A stretch of DNA of 64,000 nt. Origin: CBDCUW01 sp965222745 (lineage in GTDB: Bacteria > Planctomycetota > Planctomycetia > Pirellulales > Pirellulaceae). Location: positions 2,480,001 through 2,544,000 of the forward strand of contig CBDCUW010000003.1 of NCBI GenBank assembly GCA_965222745.1, written 5' to 3'. Below the pieces are notes generated by a model that worked only from the letters and a program-made list of their open reading frames with translations, did no database searches and was not told the DNA's origin. The position numbers and the translations under genes are program-made. Shown piece after piece: positions 27,542-35,579 of this stretch (the first letter of the stretch is position 1; each line of letters begins with the position of its first letter).

Positions 27542-28444
27542 CTACGAATCACCACATCGCTTGATCAACGTTACTTCGTTGCCTTTGTCGTTGAAAATCA
27601 ACTCATCGGCAAAGCTTTTCATCAGCACCAGTCCTCTTCCCGATTCGGAATCGAGAACTTCCGGTGCAGCGGCATCGGGAATTTTGGAGGCGTCAAAGCC
27701 CTTTCCGTTGTCGCGGATCAGAATTCGGATTTCATTTTCGCTGGCGGTCGCTTCGACGTGAACCATCCGGCTCTTGTAAGGTTCCTCGTTCTTCCGCCGC
27801 TCGATCAAATCGGTCGTCGCGTCGTCATAGACGATCGCACGATGCGGCGGCGTCACCGACGGCCCCAATTCCAGGTTACCGCGATACATGGCATTGAGCA
27901 GCGCGTGCTCGATCGCCACGCCCAACCGCACCATGTCCGTCCCACCCAGCAGCTCCATTCCCGATACGACCTGCATCAACAGTCCGACCAGGGGCGAAAT
28001 CAAATCGGCATCGTTGGGCATGTCAAAGACAAAAACGTTTTTCTTCAACATCGAGATCAGCTTGGCAAAGCTGGCGTCGGTGCGAATCACTCCCAAAACA
28101 TCGGTAATCGTGTCGTTAAGCAGGGCTTGCAAATGGTTCTTGGGAACGTAGCCGGCGGCCCCCTTTTGCAAAGCCTCCGACGCGAGTTCCTCGCTGCCGC
28201 GGGCGGTCACCAAAACAGCCGGGATGTGCGGGTAATCCAACCGCATCGCCTCGACCAGTTCCAAGCCGTTGACCTCCGGCATCTCCAGGTCGGTCACCAC
28301 CAAGTCCAACATCTCATTGGCAAGCAAATCGAGCGCGATACGACCGTTGGCAACGTGCCGCACCTCGTGAGCACCCTCCTCCAAAAGCATCCGGATTTCG
28401 ACTGCCTGGGTGGGGCTGTCCTCGACGAGCAGTACTTTAGCCAT
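27542..28444 (-). CDS. Response regulator with a HATPase (anti-sigma-kinase-like) output domain
   Basis: A 300-residue protein. The receiver domain (residues 1-120) has VLLVEDS, the phosphorylated aspartate in VVTDLEMPEVNG (D52), VTARGS and the Lys of VPKNH. The C-terminal half (about 160-300) is a GHKL ATPase of the RsbW/SpoIIAB type, with EHALLNAMYRGN (N box), RDNGKGFD (G1) and GRGLVLMKSF (G2). Such domains phosphorylate STAS-type anti-anti-sigma proteins or bind sigma factors, so this may be a phosphorylation-controlled switch. It precedes the hybrid kinase in one transcript. A target STAS protein is not in the window. Confidence 0.85.
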   Translation of the reverse strand: MAKVLLVEDSPTQAVEIRMLLEEGAHEVRHVANGRIALDLLANEMLDLVVTDLEMPEVNGLELVEAMRLDYPHIPAVLVTARGSEELASEALQKGAAGYVPKNHLQALLNDTITDVLGVIRTDASFAKLISMLKKNVFVFDMPNDADLISPLVGLLMQVVSGMELLGGTDMVRLGVAIEHALLNAMYRGNLELGPSVTPPHRAIVYDDATTDLIERRKNEEPYKSRMVHVEATASENEIRILIRDNGKGFDASKIPDAAAPEVLDSESGRGLVLMKSFADELIFNDKGNEVTLIKRCGDS

Positions 28445-28617
28445 GGTTGCAGCGCATGTGAGTTATGGTGTGTCCGAGGGGCACTCGGTCGAAATCCCGG
28501 ACCAGCCGGCAGAGCCAATTCCGTTTCATATTACACTTTCCTCGAGGTGAAAGCATCGCCCAGAAGACGAATGTCACAACCGTCGACGATTTCGAGGATA
28601 TCGGATTGTAAGTGCGT

Positions 28618-28815
28618 AGCCAGGAGCGGAGAACTGGCCGACAGTCGGCGATTTCTCCGAAATCGCATCGTAGGCACGTAGCCAGTTCGGAGAACTGGCC
28701 AACTGTCGGCGATTTCTCCGAAATCGCATCGTAAGCACGTAGCCAGTTCGGAGAACTGGCCAACTGTCGGCGATTTCTCCGAAATCGCATCGTAAGCGCG
28801 TAGACAGCAGCGAAG
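28618..28815. repeat. Tandem array of C-B palindrome pairs, 61-bp period
   Basis: Three units begin at 28618, 28680 and 28741, with a fading fourth to about 28815. Each unit has a C hairpin (stem GCCAGTTC, loop GGA; the first copy is mutated to GCCAGGAG) and a B hairpin (stem GCGATTTC, loop TCC) followed by ATCGTAAGCACGTA. The array fills the gap between the M42 peptidase stop and the response-regulator leader. Confidence 0.85.
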
Positions 28816-28824
28816 AACTGACAG

Positions 28825-29895
28825 TCACGCTCCCGGCGTGAAGTCATCATCGTCAGCCAACTCGGCGGCAAAGAGGGTGAGAAGCTGGGCAACATGGTCG
28901 ATGTCTGAAAGGGAGATGACTTCGACCGCCGAATGCATGTAACGATTGGGGACTCCCAGCAATCCTGTCGCCACACCCTCGCCATGAATCTGCAAGACGT
29001 TGGCATCGTTGGGGGTGGCAGTGCCGACGGCGGCCAGTTGAAAGGGAACCGCGTTGGACTCGCACAATTCGATCAATCTGCCGGCGACCTTCGGATTGAT
29101 GTTGGGGCCACGAAAAATGACCGGGCCGCCTCCCACTTTGATGTCACCTTGTTGTTGTTTTTCGATCGTTGGGCAATCGGAAGCGTGAGTCACGTCGACA
29201 GCGATGGCAACGGTCGGGTGGATGCTTCCGGCGGCCGTTCTGGCGCCTCGCAATCCGATCTCCTCCTGAACGGTCGCGACGCAGTGCAGGTGACACTCCA
29301 GTGACGTTTGCGACATTGCGGTTCGTCGCAACGATTCCATCACCGTCCACATGCCGGTCTTGTTGTCCATTCCCGGTCCGGTCACCAGCCCACTCAACAG
29401 CTCTCGATAGCGAAGGTCCAGGGTAACCGGGTCGCCGACGCGGACCAATTTTGCGGCCTCTTCCTTGTCACGTGCACCGATGTCCAGCCACAGCTGTTCC
29501 AACTGCACCACCTGGGTCCGTTCGGTGGATGTCAGCAAATGGATCGGTTTGCGACTGATCGATGCGGCGAGCGGCCCTTGGCTGGTCCAAACGGTCATCG
29601 CCTGGCCAATCAACTGCTGCGGATCCCAGCCGCCGATTGTTTTCGCGTACAGAAAACCGTCGTCATCGATGTAGGAAACCAGCATGCCGATCTGGTCGCA
29701 GTGACCGGCGTACATCAACCGGGGTCCGGCGGGGTTGCCGACCGAGGCGATCAGGTTGCCGTGCACGTCGGTACGGATCGCGTCGCAGTGCGGAGAAATG
29801 TAGTCGCGAACTAGGGCTTGAATCGGTTCCTCGAAACCGGAGGGGCTGGGGGTAGCGATTGCCGAACGGAAAAACTGCAGCGAGGAATCATCCAT
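28825..29895 (-). CDS. M42-family metallo-aminopeptidase
   Basis: A 356-residue enzyme when started at the ATG at 29895, which puts the start just before the family's opening (LQFFRSAIATPSPSGFEEPI). The two-metal site is complete: His in YAGHCDQIG, bridging Asp in GPGMDNKTG, the Glu pair in TVQEEIGLRGA, Asp in AIAVDVTHAS and the final His in NRYMHSAVEVI. M42 enzymes are cytoplasmic aminopeptidases that form tetrahedral dodecamers; some were first named endoglucanases. No signal peptide is present from this start. The stop is followed at once by the 61-bp palindrome array. Confidence 0.9.
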   Translation of the reverse strand: MDDSSLQFFRSAIATPSPSGFEEPIQALVRDYISPHCDAIRTDVHGNLIASVGNPAGPRLMYAGHCDQIGMLVSYIDDDGFLYAKTIGGWDPQQLIGQAMTVWTSQGPLAASISRKPIHLLTSTERTQVVQLEQLWLDIGARDKEEAAKLVRVGDPVTLDLRYRELLSGLVTGPGMDNKTGMWTVMESLRRTAMSQTSLECHLHCVATVQEEIGLRGARTAAGSIHPTVAIAVDVTHASDCPTIEKQQQGDIKVGGGPVIFRGPNINPKVAGRLIELCESNAVPFQLAAVGTATPNDANVLQIHGEGVATGLLGVPNRYMHSAVEVISLSDIDHVAQLLTLFAAELADDDDFTPGA

Positions 29896-30849
29896 TTCTC
29901 GGTGGCCTGAAAGAAAAAGGGAACGAGGAAGCAAGTCAGCGGCAACGATTCGTCTGAACTCGATGGTGTGGGATCGCAGCTGCGATTGTCCGCCGCGTAA
30001 CGGTTTTGACGGTTATTTTCGATGGGAGGGCAAATCGGAGCTCGGCGTCTTGGGGGGAAGGAAAGTTTCTGAAAAAAAGTTTTTCCAGCTGCGGGCAACT
30101 TTCGGTGCGACTCGGTCGCGCCAAGAATCGTCCAATTGTGGGGGAATGAGCGGGATTTCCGGTCCCGCAAAGGGTTTTACCTGCGACTGCTGGCCCGGCA
30201 AAGTGCGGCAAAACCGTTGATAGTGCTTGTTCGCATTCAAACGCACTAAAGAGTTAGCCCGGTTTTACTCGACACTAAATCTCGGACGGAGGTCCTTTGA
30301 ATTGGGTTTGATCCCCTCGACCGCACAAATCGTGGCGGTCGGCGGGGCGAAAAACCGGTGGCAATTCAGACCGATGTTCACCCAGGGGGGATTCTGGGAA
30401 ACGCATCCGGCGGTCGAAATCGCAAGTTTGACTTGACGATCTTCGCCCACCGGTAGCGACTCGGCGACCATAGCCGAACGATCCTGACAACGAACCTGCA
30501 GCCGTGGCTGCATCGTTTGGTTGTGGCAGGAGCGTTGGGCGCTGATCGCCGCGGCTTCGCGGCATCTACCCCAACAATCACGCACCCACGTGATTGCAGA
30601 CACGTTTAATAACCAAACCGCGAGAATCCCGTTCGGAGAGTGTCGCAAGATGCAAACCGGCTGGCCCCGACCCAGCGTGGAACTTCAAAGCACCTGTCTT
30701 GCTGCGACCCACATCGCAGGAAGGCGCAGCCGATCAGGACCGGCTGAGTGTGCACCAGAGGTTCGGCGAAGAAGGGCCGCTAGAGCAGTGGTTACCGACG
30801 CACCATTGTTCGAGGGAAATATTCAACGAGGCGTTATGGAGAACCTAAT
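29896..30849. other. Long intergenic region before the HTH-receiver gene
   Basis: Roughly 950 bp with no gene I can support. It must hold the M42 promoter on the minus strand and that of the HTH-receiver gene on the plus strand. The part from about 30,490 contains compact hairpins (TGCAGCC-GT-GGCTGCA near 30,500; GCCGCG-GCTT-CGCGGC near 30,552) and could be a structured leader. I do not recognise a riboswitch class. Confidence 0.4.
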
Positions 30850-31422
30850 ATGAAGGTCTTCACAACTGGACAGGTCGCCAAGATCTGTAAAGTAGCACCC
30901 CGAACCGTCAGCAAGTGGTTCGATTCGGGGCGTTTGAAAGGCTATCGCATTCCTGGATCACAGGACCGCCGTATTCCGCGAGAGTACTTGATCAAGTTTC
31001 TCAAAGAGCACGGCATGCCCCTGGGTGACTTGGAAGACGAAGCAATGGCAAAATGCCTGATCGTCGCCCAAGACCAGGTGCTGATTGAAAACTTGAAGCG
31101 AGAGCTTCCGCCAGAGAAGTCGTTCAAAGTGGCTGTGGCCGCCAGCGGTTTCGAAGCGGGCATTCAAGCCGAAAGTTTCAATCCTGATTGTATCATCGTC
31201 GACTTCTCGATCGGTAAGATCGAGGCGGTTCAGATTTGCCAAAATCTGCGCAAGAACATCGACTTTACCGATATCATCCTCATCGCCCTGTTGCCCGATG
31301 ACGGTCAACCGATGAGCTTCGATCGAAGCAGCATCAACGAAACGTTCAAAAAGCCGTTCGACGCCCACCTGCTGGCCGAACGACTCCGAACGCTCGTCGG
31401 TGCCAAGAAAGAACTGGTCTAA
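30850..31422 (+). CDS. Helix-turn-helix (MerR/excisionase-like) plus receiver-domain regulator
   Basis: A 190-residue protein. Residues 1-55 are a winged-helix DNA-binding domain of the excisionase type (FTTGQVAKICKVAPRTVSKW, then GRLKGYRIPGSQDRRIPREYL). Residues about 65-185 are a receiver domain: the acceptor-like aspartate is in CIIVDFSIGK and the conserved lysine in FKKPFD, but the acidic pocket is reduced to AQD where DD is usual. Weak phosphorylation or a phosphorylation-independent state is therefore possible. The DNA-binding-first order is the reverse of common response regulators. The ATG at 30850 follows a GGAG about ten bases upstream. A strong terminator follows, so the gene is monocistronic. 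Confidence 0.85.
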   Translation: MKVFTTGQVAKICKVAPRTVSKWFDSGRLKGYRIPGSQDRRIPREYLIKFLKEHGMPLGDLEDEAMAKCLIVAQDQVLIENLKRELPPEKSFKVAVAASGFEAGIQAESFNPDCIIVDFSIGKIEAVQICQNLRKNIDFTDIILIALLPDDGQPMSFDRSSINETFKKPFDAHLLAERLRTLVGAKKELV

Positions 31423-31485
31423 TCAGGTCTGCTGATCTGTCGATCAGCAGCACCAACACCAAGATCCTGAATGCCTCGTCGATCA

Positions 31486-31521
31486 GGCGTCTCGCATCCC
31501 GCAGTGCGAGACGCCTTTTTT
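31486..31521 (+). terminator. Rho-independent terminator after the HTH-receiver gene
   Basis: A perfect 11-bp stem (GGCGTCTCGCA at 31486-31496 with its complement at 31505-31515) with an 8-base loop, followed directly by six T. This is the clearest intrinsic terminator in the window. Confidence 0.9.
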
Positions 31522-31625
31522 CGTTGGATCCTTGCCCGCCTCACCGGCGTTGGCCAAACTCTGGTGAGCTAAGTCGGTTCGGTAGGGTGTCAGACGGTAG
31601 CGAAAGATCCAGTTGGTATAGGTTC

Positions 31626-31646
31626 GCCGACTTGAGACAAGTCGGC
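31626..31646. repeat. A-type palindrome upstream of moaC
   Basis: Single A module with stem GCCGACTTG and loop AGA, followed by CTACGAGGCCTACGAG. It lies 20 bp before the moaC start codon and could affect its leader. Confidence 0.8.
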
Positions 31647-31665
31647 CTACGAGGCCTACGAGAGA

Positions 31666-32166
31666 GTGATGAATTCAGGTTCTTCCCATTTTGACGAGCA
31701 GGGTGAGGCGAGGATGGTCGATGTTTCGGCCAAGCCAGCCACCGCTCGCGTTGCCGTTGCCAGTGGCGATTTGACAATGTTGGCGGCGACAGCCGAGATG
31801 ATTCGTGGTGGCACGGCTAAGAAGGGAGATGTACTGGGGGTGGCCCGATTGGCGGCGATCCAGGCGACCAAGCTGACCCAGCAGCTGATTCCTCTGTGCC
31901 ACGCCATCGCGATCGAATCGGTCCAGGTGGAATTCAGCTGGCCGGTCGAGGCGCCCGATGGCTATGCGACGCTCCGCTGCAACGTCACGGTCGGCACGAC
32001 CGGCAAGACGGGAGTCGAAATGGAGGCGATGACCGCCGCTTCGGTGGGCTGCCTGACGGTCTATGACATGGTCAAATCGGTCGACCGCGAAGTTTCCATC
32101 GGCCCGATTCGCCTGATCGAGAAATCTGGTGGAAAAACTGGCACGTTTCGCCGTGAAAATCAGTAG
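31666..32166 (+). CDS. moaC: Cyclic pyranopterin monophosphate synthase MoaC
   Basis: A 166-residue protein matching MoaC from end to end: MVDVSAKPATARVAVASG, the KKGDVLGVARLAAIQATKL segment with the catalytic Lys, LIPLCHAI, and GVEMEAMTAASVGCLTVYDM followed by VKSVDR with the catalytic Asp. MoaC converts the MoaA product (3',8-cyclo-7,8-dihydro-GTP) into cyclic pyranopterin monophosphate, the first stable intermediate of molybdenum cofactor synthesis. It has an N-terminal extension of about 16 residues before MVDVS; the tandem ATGs at 31666 and 31669 are both possible, and the Met at MVDVS is a third option. No other moa genes are near. Confidence 0.95.
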   Translation: MMNSGSSHFDEQGEARMVDVSAKPATARVAVASGDLTMLAATAEMIRGGTAKKGDVLGVARLAAIQATKLTQQLIPLCHAIAIESVQVEFSWPVEAPDGYATLRCNVTVGTTGKTGVEMEAMTAASVGCLTVYDMVKSVDREVSIGPIRLIEKSGGKTGTFRRENQ

Positions 32167-32361
32167 AGATTGTCCCAAAAGCAAGCGGACCGAAGTTATG
32201 TGGGGATGCCGAATTGCGGTCAATCCGGTACGAATCAGCCCTACAGCGACCAGTCACTAGCAAGCAATCGGCTGGATTCCCTCCATTGAGTCATCGTCCG
32301 CTCCAGCCGCCTGGCACTCCAGTCGGTAAGTCGGCGGTGACGAAGCTACCCGGATATCGAG

Positions 32362-33432
32362 ATGGATTCGACGTCAACCGCTGACCCGCAACGCACCGCG
32401 ATCGAGGCGCAAGAGCGCGCCGACGATCGCTCCGGCACCGCTCAGACACCGCCGAGCGACCGCAATCTTCTGAAGACACTTTATGGCCCGATTCTCCAGC
32501 CGCTTGCCGCGGTCGAAAATCGGCTGAACCTGGAATTGCAAAGTCCTTACGAGTCGCTTGTGCCGCTGCTGCGACACGGAACCCAGCTGGGCGGCAAACG
32601 ACTGCGACCGGCGATGTTGCTGTTGTCGGCAGCGGCGACCGGTCGCGTCAGCGATGATCACGTGGTGCTGGCAGCGGTGATCGAGATGGTTCATACGGCC
32701 ACCTTGATTCACGACGACGTGCTGGACGAAGCGGAAACGCGGCGGCACGTTCCAACTGTCAACGCCCGCTGGAACAACCACACTAGCATTTTGCTGGGCG
32801 ATTATTTGTTTGCCCAAAGTTTTCGATTGGCAGCCACCCTTTCCTCCACCACCGCATGCCAGCAGATCGGTGAAGCGTCCCGGTTGGTGTGCGAGGGGGA
32901 GATGCGCCAGATTCTGCACCGCGATGTTCTGGACCTGGACGAAGAGAGTTACCTGGAGATGATTCGCGGCAAGACCGCGGAGCTGTGCCGGATCGCTTGT
33001 TTGTTGGGCGCCGCACACGCCGGCGCGGATCCACACACGGCTGAGCGGCTTGCCCAGTACGGTGACGCCGTCGGCATCGCCTTTCAGATCGCCGATGACT
33101 ACTTGGACCTGTGGGGCGATGACTGCTCGGTTGGCAAGACACTTGGTACCGACATCGAACAGGGAAAGATGACGTTGCCGCTGATTCGCCTGGCGGAATC
33201 GGCAACCTCCGCCCAGCGGGTCAAGATCGAGCAGATTTTGAAGGGGCCGCCGCAGGAACGAGTTGCCAAGATCTTGCCGCTGTTGGAGCAATGTGATGCC
33301 CGGCAATACACCCAGCAAATGGCCCAGCAGTATCGTCACCGAGCGGTCACGGCGATACAGCCGCTGGACGAATCGCCCGCCAAATCGTCGCTGCAGGCGA
33401 TCGCCGATTTCAGCGTCCGCCGAAGTTTCTGA
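32362..33432 (+). CDS. Polyprenyl (trans-isoprenyl) diphosphate synthase
   Basis: A 356-residue enzyme with both aspartate-rich motifs: the first, DDVLD, at residues 118-122 in LIHDDVLDEAETRR, and the second in IADDYLDLWGDD. GGKRLRPAMLLL and FQIADDYLD are conserved. In the class, long-chain synthases make the octaprenyl to decaprenyl chains of quinones, adding isopentenyl units to farnesyl diphosphate; chain length cannot be fixed from sequence alone. The first 35 residues are a non-conserved Thr/Asp/Ala-rich extension, so translation may start further in. The gene follows moaC by 195 bp and ends directly before a 17-bp inverted repeat. Confidence 0.9.
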   Translation: MDSTSTADPQRTAIEAQERADDRSGTAQTPPSDRNLLKTLYGPILQPLAAVENRLNLELQSPYESLVPLLRHGTQLGGKRLRPAMLLLSAAATGRVSDDHVVLAAVIEMVHTATLIHDDVLDEAETRRHVPTVNARWNNHTSILLGDYLFAQSFRLAATLSSTTACQQIGEASRLVCEGEMRQILHRDVLDLDEESYLEMIRGKTAELCRIACLLGAAHAGADPHTAERLAQYGDAVGIAFQIADDYLDLWGDDCSVGKTLGTDIEQGKMTLPLIRLAESATSAQRVKIEQILKGPPQERVAKILPLLEQCDARQYTQQMAQQYRHRAVTAIQPLDESPAKSSLQAIADFSVRRSF

Positions 33433-33436
33433 TGCG

Positions 33437-33504
33437 GTAGCGAAAGTCGCCAAGACTTTCGGTGAATCTCAGTCCCCGCCGAGACTGTTGGCGACTTTCG
33501 CTAC
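33437..33504. repeat. Perfect 17-bp inverted repeat after the polyprenyl synthase gene
   Basis: GTAGCGAAAGTCGCCAA (33437-33453) and its exact complement (33488-33504) enclose 34 bases that carry a weaker second repeat (AGACTTTCGG and CCGAGACT). It starts four bases after the synthase stop and may act as a terminator. It is a further palindrome type resembling module B (GCGAC.TTC). Confidence 0.8.
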
Positions 33505-33597
33505 TTGAAGCGTCTCGAAATCAGGTCGCCTGCGTGGCATAATGTGCTGCTCCAAAAAGTCCTTCCGCCTCGCTTTCCTCGTTGGGATTCTCATTCG

Positions 33598-35097
33598 ATG
33601 ACCAAGCTGAATCGTCGTCAATTCACTGCCGCTGCCGGCGCCGCTGTTGTTTCCGCTTCGATCCGATCGTCGTCAGCCCAAAGCCCCAACGAAAAGCTCG
33701 GCGTTTGCATCGCTGGTGTGAACAGCCGCGGTGGCGAGCACATTCGCGGTTTCAACAAGGATTCGCGGACCGAGATTCGGGCGATCGTCGACATTGACGA
33801 AAAGGTCGGACAGACACGAGCCGACAAGGTGGCCGAGCTGCAAGGGAAACGCCCCGAGGTGTTCAAAGATGTCCGCCGAGCACTCGATCTGGACGGCGTC
33901 GATATCCTGACCTGTGCCACACCCAACCATTGGCACGCGTTGATGGGTGTTTGGGCGATGCAAGCCGGCAAGGATGTCTACATCGAAAAACCGATCAGCC
34001 ACAACATTCAGGAAGGCCGAGCGCTCGTCGCCGCTGCAAAAGAATATGGCCGCATGTTCCAAACGGGCACTCAATCGCGCAGCAGCAGCGCTTGCCAGGA
34101 CATGGTGAAGTTCATTGCTGACGGCGGGATCGGAGAGGTCAAGTTTGCTCGCGGGCTTTGCTACAAACGGCGCAAGTCGATCGACCCGTTGGGCAACTAT
34201 CCCATTCCCGACGGCGTCGACTTTGATCTCTGGAGCGGCCCGGCGACTTACACCGATCCCAAACTCACTCGAAAACGATTCCACTACGATTGGCACTGGC
34301 AACGCCATTACGGCAACGGCGACTTGGGAAACCAGGGACCTCATCAAACCGACATCGCCCGCTGGGGACTTGGTCTGGATCGGCATCCCAATTCGATCAT
34401 CAGCTACGGCGGCCGGCTCGGTTATCAGGCCGAACGCAAGGATCCCAGTTACGTGGATGCCGGCGATACCGCCAATACCGAGGTTTCGATTTACGACTAC
34501 GGCGACAAGTGCATCGTGTTTGAAACGCGCGGCTTGGATGTCACCCAATCGGCCGGCAAGGAAGTCGACGCGATGTTCGGCAAGGGACGCGGCAACAAGA
34601 TCGGCGTGATCTTTTACGGCACCAAGGGTTACGTCGCACAAACCCGCTACGATTACTGTCGCGTGTTTGACCTCGACATGAATTTGACCTACGAGTTCAA
34701 AGCGTCCAACGTTGGCGATGCGCATTTTGACAATTTCATCAGCGCCTGTGTTTCACGCGACTACAGCTCGCTCAACGCCGACGCGATGACCGGTCATCTT
34801 TCCGCCGCGGTCAGCCATCTCGGCAATATCTCCTACTACCTGGGCGAAAAGAATCTGGCGACGCCCGACGAGATCAAGAAGGTGCTCTCCGGAGTCAAAA
34901 GCTTGGACGACAACGCCAAAACGCTCCAGCGGACCGTGTCGCACCTGGAATCCAACGGCGTGGATCTGAAGAAGACACCACTGGCGCTAGGTCCGCAGCT
35001 GAAGTTTGACAACGAAACCGAAAAATTCACCAACAACGACGCCGCCAACGAAATGCTGACCCGCGAGTATCGAAGCGGATTCGAAATCCCTTCATGA
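33598..35097 (+). CDS. Tat-exported Gfo/Idh/MocA-family oxidoreductase
   Basis: A 499-residue protein when started at the ATG at 33598, which opens a Tat-type signal (KLNRRQFTAAAGAAVVSAS). The Rossmann fold shows LGVCIAGVNSRGGEHIRGF, the VDILTCATPNHWHALMGVWA segment and the catalytic EKPISHN. The substrate domain contains WHWQRHYGNGDLGNQGPHQT. This sub-group (about 450-500 residues, GNQGPHQ motif) is strongly expanded in planctomycetes and probably oxidises sugars in the periplasm. The stop overlaps the tsaE start (ATGA). The link with a tRNA-modification gene is probably positional only. Confidence 0.85.
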   Translation: MTKLNRRQFTAAAGAAVVSASIRSSSAQSPNEKLGVCIAGVNSRGGEHIRGFNKDSRTEIRAIVDIDEKVGQTRADKVAELQGKRPEVFKDVRRALDLDGVDILTCATPNHWHALMGVWAMQAGKDVYIEKPISHNIQEGRALVAAAKEYGRMFQTGTQSRSSSACQDMVKFIADGGIGEVKFARGLCYKRRKSIDPLGNYPIPDGVDFDLWSGPATYTDPKLTRKRFHYDWHWQRHYGNGDLGNQGPHQTDIARWGLGLDRHPNSIISYGGRLGYQAERKDPSYVDAGDTANTEVSIYDYGDKCIVFETRGLDVTQSAGKEVDAMFGKGRGNKIGVIFYGTKGYVAQTRYDYCRVFDLDMNLTYEFKASNVGDAHFDNFISACVSRDYSSLNADAMTGHLSAAVSHLGNISYYLGEKNLATPDEIKKVLSGVKSLDDNAKTLQRTVSHLESNGVDLKKTPLALGPQLKFDNETEKFTNNDAANEMLTREYRSGFEIPS

Positions 35098-35579
35098 AAT
35101 CCATCCAGCTTCGCGCACTCGACCTTGACGGCATCGATCGTCTGGCCCAATCGATGTTGGCTCGGATCCCGACCGGCACGTCCATCGGTTTGGTGGGGAC
35201 TCTGGGCGCCGGCAAGACCACGCTGGTGCAATGCTTGGCGCGGGCTGCCGGAATCGACACCGCCGACGTCACCAGTCCCACGTTCACGTTGCTGCAGACC
35301 CACACCGGGTCGATCGTGATTCATCATCTGGACGCCTACCGGGTCGCCGACGACGATGAATTTCTAGAATTGGGCGTGGAGGAACTTTGGGAGGATTCCA
35401 CCGCCTGGACGTTGGTCGAATGGGCCGACCGGGTTGCCGACTGCATGCCGGCAACAACACTGTGGATTCAAATCGACATCGATCCGGGCGGCGCAACCCG
35501 CTCGATCACCATCAAAACCGGCGCCCCCGACCTGCAAACAGCGCTCGACCAGATCGCGGGTGACACAACTGGTGATTGA
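35094..35579 (+). CDS. tsaE: tRNA threonylcarbamoyladenosine biosynthesis ATPase TsaE
   Basis: A 161-residue protein with the Walker A motif GTLGAGKTTLVQ, the TSPTFTLLQTH switch segment, HHLDAYRVADDDEF (Walker B-like LDAYR) and the VEWADRV motif, all signatures of TsaE (YjeE). TsaE is the ATPase that drives the TsaBD complex in adding the t6A modification at position 37 of ANN-decoding tRNAs. The start overlaps the preceding stop by four bases, and the 3' end overlaps the following phosphotransferase gene. Length is typical. Confidence 0.95.
   Translation: MKSIQLRALDLDGIDRLAQSMLARIPTGTSIGLVGTLGAGKTTLVQCLARAAGIDTADVTSPTFTLLQTHTGSIVIHHLDAYRVADDDEFLELGVEELWEDSTAWTLVEWADRVADCMPATTLWIQIDIDPGGATRSITIKTGAPDLQTALDQIAGDTTGD

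Noticed and set aside
25979..28681. A 900-codon open frame on the plus strand opposite the kinase and response regulator
   Set aside because: It lies exactly antisense to two well-supported genes and its translation is low-complexity and without domain motifs. High-GC third positions of the real genes keep the opposite frame open. The same applies to long antisense frames at 14,372-15,622, 18,366-19,976, 38,101-39,396 and 61,198-62,667.
30594..30848. An 84-codon frame ending just before the HTH-receiver gene
   Set aside because: Composition is unlike neighbouring genes, no domain is seen, and it covers the hairpin-rich leader. It would be worth a search, but I cannot support it.
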